Assembly (NCBI GenBank): GCA_014647935.1
Contig: BMQD01000002.1
Coordinates: 124,001-188,000, forward strand
Origin: Planomonospora parontospora
GTDB taxonomy: Bacteria; Actinomycetota; Actinomycetes; Streptosporangiales; Streptosporangiaceae
DNA length: 64,000 bases
Direction of reading: 5' to 3'
The notes under the pieces are model-generated. The model did no database searches and was not told the DNA's origin. It worked only from the letters and a program-made list of their open reading frames with translations. The translations under genes were made by a program, and so were the position numbers. This document shows positions 16,393 to 26,290 of this stretch, one piece after another; the first letter of the stretch is position 1; each line of letters opens with the position of its first letter.

Positions 16393-17273
16393 GCGAGAAT
16401 CCGCTGCTCCCGGGCGGGCAGCAGCCACGGCAGGGCCCGCTGTACGTCACCGACCGCCACGGCACGGTCCGCCGGACCGTGCAGGTGGGGCCGGCCGGCG
16501 GGCCCGGTCCGGTCGGGCAGGCCCGCGCGGCCGCGCCGGTCGGGCAGGCCCGGACCGACCCCGGTTTCTTCCGCAAGCTGATGGGGTCGCTGAACGTGCT
16601 GCGGCAGCCGACCCGGACCGCCATGGTGATGTCGGGCATCGGCGCCGCCGCCCTCGCCCTGGACGTCGCCGCGACCGCGAACATCGGCAACCCCTTCCTC
16701 TTCGCGAACCGCAGGGACACCTGGAAGGAGATCTCCGGGCGGCTGGAGAGCGGCCGGGCGGACCTGTGGCGGGCGTTCTTCGACGAGGTCTCCCCGAACT
16801 GGCAGGGCGAGGCCAAGCAGGCGCTCCAGACGCACCTGCGGTTCAACACCAACGGCCTGTTCGGCGCGCTGACCAAGGTGTCCGACGACATGAGCACCAC
16901 CATGCAGGGCCAGTACAAGGAGGTCCTGGAGTACGACCTCTCGGTCTTCGCGATCTATGCGGCCTCCGCGCCGATCTTCAAGACGCTCACGGCGCTCAGC
17001 ACGACCAACCCGGTCGCCAGGGGGGCCCTCATGGCCTACGTGGCGACCTTCGCCGGAGGGCTGGGGAACCTGGTCAAGCAGTTCGCCGACGTCTACAACG
17101 GCTACGAGACGGAGCTCAACAAGCTCGAACTCAAGCTGAACGACCTGCGGGCCGCCTTCTGGACCGGCGGGGACCCGGACAGGGGGCCGCGGCGGCTGGG
17201 CCTGCCTCCCGGCGTGACCGACCCCGGCAACATCAACGACGACTACTGGAAGCGCGCCCCGCACCACCGGTGA
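16389..17273 (+). CDS. WXG100-like protein with hydrophobic segment (about 294 aa)
   Basis: The frame is clearly coding from about 16389; the most natural beginning is CTG 16389 (then S-E-N-P-L-L), overlapping the previous stop as CTGA with GGGAGGGA just upstream, implying coupling; the next candidate, GTG 16479, lacks a ribosome site. After a Pro-rich N-terminus there is a hydrophobic stretch (about 80-105), a WXG hairpin with the motif NWQGEAKQAL (about 137-146), and a second hydrophobic part (about 185-225), then YNGYETELNKLELKL with YETEL. The layout resembles the 13482 protein. Possibly a membrane-active ESX substrate; function unknown. Confidence 0.62.
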   Translation: MSENPLLPGGQQPRQGPLYVTDRHGTVRRTVQVGPAGGPGPVGQARAAAPVGQARTDPGFFRKLMGSLNVLRQPTRTAMVMSGIGAAALALDVAATANIGNPFLFANRRDTWKEISGRLESGRADLWRAFFDEVSPNWQGEAKQALQTHLRFNTNGLFGALTKVSDDMSTTMQGQYKEVLEYDLSVFAIYAASAPIFKTLTALSTTNPVARGALMAYVATFAGGLGNLVKQFADVYNGYETELNKLELKLNDLRAAFWTGGDPDRGPRRLGLPPGVTDPGNINDDYWKRAPHHR

Positions 17274-17287
17274 CGGGAGCGCCCCGG

Positions 17288-17728
17288 ATGAGCGCGGACG
17301 GACGGAAGATGGAACGGACAGGGCAGATCACCGCGTTCGCGGCCGGTGCCGAGGGTGACGTCGCGGGCCTCCTGCGGGAGGTCGGCGAGCAGGTCGACCG
17401 GCTGACCGCCGCGCTCCGCGGGCTGAGCGGGCGGGAGGTGGAGGCGGACGCGGCCGACGGCGGGATCCGGGTGAGGGTCTCGGGGTCGGGCAGGCTGCTC
17501 GCCGTCACCGTCGGCGCCCGGGCGATGCGGGACCTCGACCACGAGGAACTGGGCCGGGCCGTCGTGGAGGCGATCCGGCGGGCGCGCGAGGCCGCGGGGG
17601 CGGAACTGGCCGAAGCGGTCGCCGAGGCGACCGGCACGCGGCCTCCGGATCTGGCGGACCCGGACGGCCCGGTCGTCCCGGCGGACCCGCTGGCACCGGC
17701 GGTCGACGCGCTGCTGAGGGGGGCGTGA
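17288..17728 (+). CDS. YbaB/EbfC-like protein
   Basis: 146 residues from ATG 17288, 14 bases after the previous stop. A helical N-terminus (VAGLLREVGEQVDRLTAAL) is followed by GIRVRVSGSGRLLAVTVGA, the twisted sheet typical of YbaB, and a long helix (HEELGRAVVEAIRRAREAA). The Pro-rich C-terminus is extra. The stop overlaps the start of another YbaB-like gene by GTGA, so the pair are co-translated and may form a heterodimer. In this locus such proteins probably support secretion-substrate handling or regulation; that is inferred from context. Confidence 0.75.
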   Translation: MSADGRKMERTGQITAFAAGAEGDVAGLLREVGEQVDRLTAALRGLSGREVEADAADGGIRVRVSGSGRLLAVTVGARAMRDLDHEELGRAVVEAIRRAREAAGAELAEAVAEATGTRPPDLADPDGPVVPADPLAPAVDALLRGA

Positions 17729-18099
17729 CCGTGGAGGAGCACGAACTCCTCGAACTCGCCGAACGGCTCCCCGAGGCGCTCGCGGAGCTGGAGTCGGCCG
17801 TGGAGGAGTGGAGCGGCAGGCGCTTCCACGGCACCGCGGACGAAGGACGCGTCGTCGCCACGGTCGACGCGCTCGGCTCGCTCCTCGACCTCGAGATCCA
17901 CGTGCTCAGCCGGCGCCGGCTCGACGGCGCCTCCCTCGGCGAGGCCGTCGTCGCGGCGGTCGGGGCCGCGGAGGAGGCCGCGGCCCGGGCGAAGGACGAG
18001 ATGATGCACGGGCTGCGCCTGGGGAGCCTGCCCAGCCTGGGAGAGCTGCTCGGCGGCGCGCGCCGGGACTTCGAGAGGCGCAGCGGCTTCCGCGCGTAG
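17725..18099 (+). CDS. YbaB/EbfC-like protein, overlapping partner
   Basis: 124 residues; GTG 17725 overlaps the upstream stop (GTGA), which suggests coupled translation. Another in-frame GTG lies at 17731. The pattern is weaker than in the neighbour but consistent with YbaB: an N-terminal helix (LLELAERLPEALAELESA), a sheet (GRVVATVDALGSLLDLEIHV), and a long helix (LGEAVVAAVGAAEEAAARA). A WSG tripeptide near residue 29 is coincidental to the WXG family. Two differing YbaB-like subunits in one operon suggest a heteromer. It is the last gene of the rightward substrate run; mycP converges on it. Confidence 0.65.
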   Translation: MTVEEHELLELAERLPEALAELESAVEEWSGRRFHGTADEGRVVATVDALGSLLDLEIHVLSRRRLDGASLGEAVVAAVGAAEEAAARAKDEMMHGLRLGSLPSLGELLGGARRDFERRSGFRA

Positions 18100-18201
18100 C
18101 GGCGCCTTCCCGCCCGGGCGGGAGGCCCGCCGGCTCCCCGCCCGGCCGGGAAGCCGCCGCGGCCTCCCAGACCGGGCAGGGGAGCGCCGCGGCCTTCCAG
18201 G

Positions 18202-19389
18202 CTAGAGAGGGGAGCGCTGCGGACTCGCGGGCCGGGTGGCGGGGCGCTGCGCGCCTGGCCGCCATCCGCGCCGCCGGCCCAGCGGGACGACGACGCCGGC
18301 CAGGGCGGCCAGGACCGCCGCGGAGAGGGAGAACAGGGCGACCCGGCCCGCGATCGAGATCCCTCTGACGTCCTCGGCGGGTGCGGGCCGTACCGCGCCG
18401 GGCGGCAGCGGGGCGGGATCCTGCGGCGCGATCGCGACCGTCTCCGGCAGGATCGCGGACACGGCGAGCAGCGGGTTGACCATCCCCGCGCCGGTCCCGG
18501 AGCCGGAGGCGCCGTCGGCGGTCAGCTCGATGCGCCGCCGTACCCGCACCTGGTCCAGCCCTGGGTACCGGGCCCGCACCAGCGCGGCCACCCCCGCGAC
18601 GTACGGCGCGGCGAAGCTGGTCCCCTCCAGGTCCTCCCGGTAGGCGAGGCCCGGCCAGGGGGCGGTGACGGCGGTGCCGGGGGCCAGGACGGAGACGGGG
18701 GTCGACGCGTTGGACGAGTCCGCCCTGCCGCCCTCGGGACCCGCCGAGCCGACGGAGAGCACGCCCGGGTAGGCGGCCGGGTAGGCGGGGGCCGCCGAGC
18801 CGTCGGACCGCTGGACGTTGCCCGCCGCGGCCACCACCACCACGTCCTGGGCCAGCGCGTAGTCGACCGCGGCCTTCAGATCCGGCTGGTCGGCCGCCTG
18901 GATGGAGACGTTGACCACGTCCGCGCCGAGCTCGACGGCGCGCACGATCCCCTGGGCCAGTTTGCCCACGTCGCCGTTGCTCTCGTTGGTCTGCTTGATC
19001 GAGATCAACTTGGCCCGGGGCGCGACACCCGTGAAGGGCACCCCGCGGATCTCGGCTCCCGCGATGATGCCCGCCACGGCCGTGCCGTGCCCGACGCAGT
19101 CGTAACCGTGCGTGCCGGTGAGGTCGACGGACGAGGCCACCTTCAGCTGCGGGTGCCGGGTGTCCACGCCGCTGTCCACGATCGCCACCGTCACCCCCGC
19201 GCCCTTGGTGAGCCGCCAGACCTCCGGCAGGTTCAGGCGCCGCTGGGCCCACGACTCGCCGATGCTCGTCGTCCCGCGCTGCGGCGTGCAGTCGGACCCC
19301 GCCGCCCCGCCCGCCGCCGCGTTCCCGGCGGCGGGCGGGGCGGCGACCGCCAGTGTCAGCACACCCGCGGCGAGCCTTCCGGCGATCAC
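18202..19389 (-). CDS. mycP: Mycosin, type VII secretion-associated S8 serine protease
   Basis: Subtilisin-like protease required for ESX function and substrate processing. 395 residues with a signal peptide (residues 1-25). The catalytic triad is intact: Asp72 in VDSGVD, His101 in GHGTAVAG, Ser258 in EGTSFAAPYVAG, with the oxyanion Asn191 in AAGN. A C-terminal membrane helix (about 346-368) anchors it with the active site outside the membrane, the usual mycosin plan. It lies on the minus strand after the substrate genes and is preceded by a kinase-like gene in the same direction, separated by a terminator. Confidence 0.95.
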   Translation of the reverse strand: MIAGRLAAGVLTLAVAAPPAAGNAAAGGAAGSDCTPQRGTTSIGESWAQRRLNLPEVWRLTKGAGVTVAIVDSGVDTRHPQLKVASSVDLTGTHGYDCVGHGTAVAGIIAGAEIRGVPFTGVAPRAKLISIKQTNESNGDVGKLAQGIVRAVELGADVVNVSIQAADQPDLKAAVDYALAQDVVVVAAAGNVQRSDGSAAPAYPAAYPGVLSVGSAGPEGGRADSSNASTPVSVLAPGTAVTAPWPGLAYREDLEGTSFAAPYVAGVAALVRARYPGLDQVRVRRRIELTADGASGSGTGAGMVNPLLAVSAILPETVAIAPQDPAPLPPGAVRPAPAEDVRGISIAGRVALFSLSAAVLAALAGVVVPLGRRRGWRPGAQRPATRPASPQRSPL

Positions 19390-19493
19390 GGAATCTTCAC
19401 CTCCGCGCGGGCGGCCTCCGTACGGCCGCCCGCCGAACTCGGTCGGGTGCCGTTCCCCGGGTCTCCGCAGAGGACCGGGGGGAACGGCCGGAA

Positions 19494-19530
19494 GCCCCCT
19501 CCCGGAGACCGGGGCCGTCCGGGAGGGGGC
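19494..19530 (-). terminator. Hairpin terminator after the kinase-like gene
   Basis: Perfect 13-bp stem GCCCCCTCCCGGA / TCCGGGAGGGGGC with an 11-base loop, 34 bases past the kinase-like stop in the minus direction. It separates that gene from mycP. There is no obvious T-run on either side. Confidence 0.7.
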
Positions 19531-19563
19531 GCGTCAGGCCCGGAACGGGCCTTCAGGACGGGG

Positions 19564-21915
19564 TCAGCGGCAGTTCCCCCAGTCCGAGGAGGCCTGGCCG
19601 CCGGGGCCGCCGCCCGAGAAGCGCACGCACTTGCCCTTGGCGGGGAGGACGACCGGTCCCGCGTAGTACTCGAAGGAGCCCCTGTCGGTCAGGGAACCGC
19701 CGCCCTGCACCTCGAGCGTGGCCCAGAGCTGGCTCGCCTTGCCCACGTCGCTGCTCTTGACGGTGACCACGCAGTTGTTCCCGGTGGACGCGTTGTAGAG
19801 CTGGTGGACCGTCCCGCCGTTGAACGACAGGGACCGCTGCGGGACGTACCCCGCCCCGCAGACCTCCTGCGGGCTGAACAGCCCGGCGGGGGGCGGGGGA
19901 GCGGGCGCCGTCGCGGTCCGCGACGGGCCGGCCCCGACCGTCGGCAGCACACCGGTGGGGACCGGCTTGGCCGTGCTGGTCGGCGGGTTCCAGGTGGGCT
20001 TGGCCCGGGTCGGCGTCGGCTTGGCCGTGATGGCCGACGGGTTCCAGGTGGGCTTGGCCGCGGTGGTGGTGGGCTTGGCCCGGGTCGGTGCCGTGGTGGG
20101 CTTGACCTGGGTCGGTGCCGTGGTGGGCTTGGCCGCGGTGGGCGTCGCCGGCGGCACGCTCGGAACCGCCGTGGGCGTGGCCGTCGCCGAAGCCGACGGA
20201 ACCGCAGTGGGCGTCGCCGAAGCCGACGGAACCGCAGTGGGCGTCACCGAGGGCGCCGGAGCGGCGGTGGGCGTCACCCCGGGGGTGGTCGACGGAGAGG
20301 GCGCGGGCGACCCCGTGGGCTGCGGGGACTCCGGAGCCGGTTGCGGCGTCACCGTGAGGGTCACCGTCGGCTGCGGGGTCGCCGGCTGCTGCGTCGCGGT
20401 GGCCGTGGGGGCCGGCGCGGCGGTGGGGGTCTGCTGCGTGCCGGGCCGGTCCGTCTGCTGCGGCGCCGCGGTCGACGGAACGGGGACCGGGGGCGGGGTG
20501 AGCGAGCTCAGCGTCGGGACGGGCGCGACGGTGGGCACGGCGGGGATGTCGGTGGGCAGCTGCAGCGGCCCGACATCGCCCTCCCGCGGCTCCGGGGTCG
20601 TCCCCCACGGCACCGTGACCCTGTTCACCGGGTCGTCTCCGGTGCCCTGTCCCGTGCCGGTGCCCTGCCCCTGGTCGCCGTCAGCGGCCTGGTCCTCTCC
20701 CCGCCCGGCCAGTTCCAGCGGGATCCGGGGAGCGGCCCCGTCGGCGGCCGTCCGTCCTGCGTTGTCCAGGGAGGTGTACTTCCCCGCGGCCCAGACCCCG
20801 AGTCCGGACAGCAGGGCGACCACGCCCACGCAGGCCGCCAGGAGGAGGGAGAGCCCTCCGGTCCTCGGCCGCTCCCTGACGGGTGCGGCGAGCACGGTCA
20901 CGTTCGCCGGCGGCGGATCCCCCGGCAGGGGCGGCGCGCCCCAGACCTGGGGGGCGGGGGCCGTCGGCGCACCGGGACCGGGCTGCCCGGCCGCACCCGG
21001 CATGACCTCTCCCCGCAGGTCGTCGCCGGGGAGGACCGGGCGGCCCTCCTGCGGGACGGGGACGGCGGACAGCACGCGGTCCTCGGGGCGCTCGCCGAGC
21101 AGCCGCAGCATGGCCGCGCCCGCGTCCGGCCGGGCCTCCGGACGCTTGTCCAGGCAGGCGGCGATGAGCGGGCGGAGCGCCGCCGGGATGCCGCTCAGGT
21201 CGGCGGGCCCCTCCAGCACCAGCTCGGGCCGGCCGCCGTAGGGCGGCCGGCCGGTGGCCGCGTAGGCGACCGTCGCCGCCCAGGCGAACAGGTCGGCGGG
21301 TTTCGCGGCGGTGGACGCACCGGGGGCGCCCGGAGCCGGGGGCGCACCGGGAGCACCCGGAGCGCCGTCGGGGAGGAGCCCCGCACGGAGGCGCTCGGGC
21401 GCGACGTAGTCCGGCTCGGATCCCGCCGCGCCGAGGCCGACGTCGCACACCCGGGGGCCGTCGGGACCCAGGAGCACCGTGTCGGGGGTGAGCCCGCCGT
21501 GGACGATCCCGGACATGTGGACGGCGGTGAGGGCGTTGAGCGTGCCCACGGCGAGCCGCTCCAGCGCGTCCCCGGTGAGCGGCCCGTCCGCGGACACCGT
21601 CGCACGGAGCGAGCGCCCTTCGACGTGCTCGCGGACCACGTACGGCGCGTCGTCGAACCAGCCGACCTCGACCAGCCGGGCGGTGTGGGCTCCCGAGACC
21701 CGCTTGGCCGCGTTCAGCCCGTTGGTGATCCGCTCCCGCGCCTGCGGGTCGGCGTCCGGGCGGGGCTCCAGCATGCGGATCACGCGAGGCGTGTCGTCGT
21801 CCAGCAGATGACCCAGGTAAACGGCCTGCCCGGGGTCCGGGGAGAACCGCCCGATCAGAACGTATATACCGATACGTTCCGGATCGTTAGGTAGCAATGG
21901 GTGTAAATCGCCCAT
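19564..21915 (-). CDS. Degenerate Ser/Thr protein kinase with transmembrane helix and SapA-like external domain
   Basis: Start ATG 21915, GGAAGG upstream; 783 residues. Residues about 12-280 match a PknB-type kinase fold, but key residues are lost: Arg47 (VIRML) stands at the ATP-anchoring Lys position, the HRD loop reads HGG (139-141; GGLTPDT) without the catalytic Asp, and DFG is DVG (158-160). Catalysis is thus doubtful. A membrane helix at about 354-377 is followed by a long Pro/Thr-rich spacer of KPT and AKPTWNP units, then a C-terminal domain of about 100 residues with three Cys, resembling the spore-associated protein A-like domain of actinomycete kinases (VCGAGY..., NNCVVTVKSS, EYYAGPV). 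Lying beside mycP, it may sense secreted or envelope signals. Confidence 0.75.
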   Translation of the reverse strand: MGDLHPLLPNDPERIGIYVLIGRFSPDPGQAVYLGHLLDDDTPRVIRMLEPRPDADPQARERITNGLNAAKRVSGAHTARLVEVGWFDDAPYVVREHVEGRSLRATVSADGPLTGDALERLAVGTLNALTAVHMSGIVHGGLTPDTVLLGPDGPRVCDVGLGAAGSEPDYVAPERLRAGLLPDGAPGAPGAPPAPGAPGASTAAKPADLFAWAATVAYAATGRPPYGGRPELVLEGPADLSGIPAALRPLIAACLDKRPEARPDAGAAMLRLLGERPEDRVLSAVPVPQEGRPVLPGDDLRGEVMPGAAGQPGPGAPTAPAPQVWGAPPLPGDPPPANVTVLAAPVRERPRTGGLSLLLAACVGVVALLSGLGVWAAGKYTSLDNAGRTAADGAAPRIPLELAGRGEDQAADGDQGQGTGTGQGTGDDPVNRVTVPWGTTPEPREGDVGPLQLPTDIPAVPTVAPVPTLSSLTPPPVPVPSTAAPQQTDRPGTQQTPTAAPAPTATATQQPATPQPTVTLTVTPQPAPESPQPTGSPAPSPSTTPGVTPTAAPAPSVTPTAVPSASATPTAVPSASATATPTAVPSVPPATPTAAKPTTAPTQVKPTTAPTRAKPTTTAAKPTWNPSAITAKPTPTRAKPTWNPPTSTAKPVPTGVLPTVGAGPSRTATAPAPPPPAGLFSPQEVCGAGYVPQRSLSFNGGTVHQLYNASTGNNCVVTVKSSDVGKASQLWATLEVQGGGSLTDRGSFEYYAGPVVLPAKGKCVRFSGGGPGGQASSDWGNCR

Positions 21916-22139
21916 GGAATTCCTTCCATCCCCGCTATCGATATAAGCGTCTATGGGTTGATCTAGGACCATCCAAGCAAATCTGTCTCGTCCTCATCAC
22001 CCGCTTCGTCGGTATTCCACGTTTCATTTCCTAACGAATCGGGAACCCTGGCGTTCCGGGTCGTACCGGAACACCGGTGACACCGCCCGCCGGGCAGGGT
22101 GATCGGTGCGGATCGCCCGCCGGGCCTAAGCTGACCGTC

Positions 22140-23144
22140 GTGAACGTGTTTCCGTGGGATGAGGCGGCCGCGACCGGCATCGGGTCGCACCCGGGTGAGG
22201 ACCACGCCGAGGCGGTCAGGATCGTCTTCGGCGAGACGCCCGCTCTGCCGTACCTGCCGGAGCTCCCGGCGCGCGGAGTCGGCGCGGACATGATCGGGAG
22301 GGCCGCGTCCCTGCTGGTGGAGCTGGCCGTGGAGGTGCAGCCCTCGGGCTGGCGCTTCACCGACAGGCCCGGCCGGGACGCCAAACGGGCCCGTGACCAC
22401 CTGCTGCGCGACCTCGACGGCCTGGAGGAGGCGGCCCAGGGCTACGAGGGCCCCTTCAAGATCCAGGTGTGCGGGCCGTGGACTCTGGCCGGGGCCGTCG
22501 AACTGCGCCACGGCGACCGGACGCTCGCCGACCCCGGAGCGGTGCGCGACCTCGTGGCGTCCTACGCCGAAGGGCTCGCCCTGCACCTCGCGGAGGTCCG
22601 CAAGCGGGTGCCGGGTGCGACGGAGATCGTGGTCCAGCTCGACGAGCCGGGTCTGCCCGGCGTGCTCGCCGGCACGGTGCCGACGGCGTCGGGCTTCGGC
22701 CGGCTGCGCGCAGTCGAGGCGCCGGTGGCCGCCGAGCGGCTCCGGTCGGTGCTCCCGGACGCCGCCTTCCCGGTCGTGCACTGCTGCGCCCCCGGCGTGC
22801 CCCTGCGGGTCCTGCGCGAGGCGGGGGTGAAGGGCGTCTCGCTGGACGCCTCCCTGCTGCGACGGCGCGACGAGGACGCGATCGGCGAGTCCGTCGAGGC
22901 GGGGACGGCGTTCCTCCTCGGGGTCGTGCCCGGCGCCGACGCCCCGCTCCCGGACGTCGGGGAGGTCGCCCGGCCCGCCGTCGAGCTCTGGCGCCGCCTG
23001 GGCTTCCCCTCCGCGACCCTGGCCTCCCAGGTCGTGCTCACCCCCGCCTGCGGCCTGGCCGGGGCCTCGCCCGCCTACGCCAGGGCCGCGCTGGCCAAGT
23101 GCCGGGAGTCGGCCCGGGTGCTGCGCGAGGACCCGGGCGAGTAG
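22140..23144 (+). CDS. MetE-like cobalamin-independent methionine synthase family protein
   Basis: 334 residues from GTG 22140, which follows TAAGCT at a 7-base distance; no ribosome site is seen, so leaderless transcription is plausible. The sequence fits the C-terminal catalytic half of the MetE family: the substrate/zinc motifs VVHCCAP (His-x-Cys) and TPACGLAGAS (terminal zinc Cys) are present, with VQLDEPGLP and SLDASLL between. The length corresponds to one barrel, not to the 750-residue two-barrel MetE. Such single-barrel relatives transfer methyl groups between partners not known here. It diverges from the kinase-like gene. Confidence 0.75.
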   Translation: MNVFPWDEAAATGIGSHPGEDHAEAVRIVFGETPALPYLPELPARGVGADMIGRAASLLVELAVEVQPSGWRFTDRPGRDAKRARDHLLRDLDGLEEAAQGYEGPFKIQVCGPWTLAGAVELRHGDRTLADPGAVRDLVASYAEGLALHLAEVRKRVPGATEIVVQLDEPGLPGVLAGTVPTASGFGRLRAVEAPVAAERLRSVLPDAAFPVVHCCAPGVPLRVLREAGVKGVSLDASLLRRRDEDAIGESVEAGTAFLLGVVPGADAPLPDVGEVARPAVELWRRLGFPSATLASQVVLTPACGLAGASPAYARAALAKCRESARVLREDPGE

Positions 23145-23347
23145 GCCGGTCCTCACCGGGCGGGGCCCGCCCGGGGTGCCGCGGGCCGTACGGGCGCCTC
23201 CGGGCACGGCCCGTCAGAGGTTTCCGACCGGACGGAGGAGCGGGACGGCCACTCCTGCCAGCGGTCCTACGGAGCTTCAAGCGGGGTGCAAGTACGAGGC
23301 CCTATCTCTGGACGTGTCGCTGAACCGATCACATGTCTGGAGTTTCG

Positions 23348-23770
23348 ATGCGCACCGGGTTCCGTGTCCTGCTCGGCCTGACCGCCGCCGCGGCCCTCAC
23401 CCTCGGCGGGTCCACGGCGGCCTCGGCCGACGCGGCGGCCTCCTCCTGGAAATGGGGACCGATCCACTCCACCGACGGCCACGCCACCGCCAAGGGCAGG
23501 ATCGTCGTCACCCAGAGCGCCTTCCAGATCCGGGGCGACCTCTACGACACCCGGGGGAAGGGCTGCTCGTGGGTGCAGCTGCGCTGGCTGAGCGGGAGCA
23601 CCGGCCGCTGGGGCTCGGCGGCCTACTACAACTGCACGCCGGGCACGGGCACGTTCCGCAAGAACATCGGCTATCCCCTGACGGTCAAGGCGAAGGTCTG
23701 CCGGGGCACCTCCGGCGGGCCCACCGGCCGGTGCACGTCCTGGAGGACCGTCTACCGCCAGGGCGGCTGA
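23348..23770 (+). CDS. Small secreted protein of unknown function (140 aa)
   Basis: ATG 23348 with GGAG 5 bases upstream starts a clean signal peptide (RTGFRVLLGLTAAAALTLGG, cleavage near ASA-DAAA at about residue 29); an ATG at 23333 would add five residues. The mature protein of about 110 residues is Trp/Tyr-rich with four Cys (KGCSWVQLRW, YYNCTPG, AKVCRGT, GRCTSW), consistent with two disulphides and a compact beta fold. I do not recognise a named family. It is followed by a strong hairpin terminator. Confidence 0.65.
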   Translation: MRTGFRVLLGLTAAAALTLGGSTAASADAAASSWKWGPIHSTDGHATAKGRIVVTQSAFQIRGDLYDTRGKGCSWVQLRWLSGSTGRWGSAAYYNCTPGTGTFRKNIGYPLTVKAKVCRGTSGGPTGRCTSWRTVYRQGG

Positions 23771-23778
23771 TCCCCGGC

Positions 23779-26178
<2,400 letters not shown>

Positions 26179-26290
26179 CGCTCCGCGACGGTGGGAGCCG
26201 CTGTGTGCACGTTCTCTGCATCCCGTCACAGAACGTGCCCAATCGGTTTCGCGAAGTGGCCCGGAGGCCGTACTCTCCCATAGTGAACTA

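Noticed and set aside
18100-18201. Imperfect GC-rich hairpins between the YbaB-like gene and mycP
   Set aside because: Stems are short and interrupted; cannot be named as a terminator.
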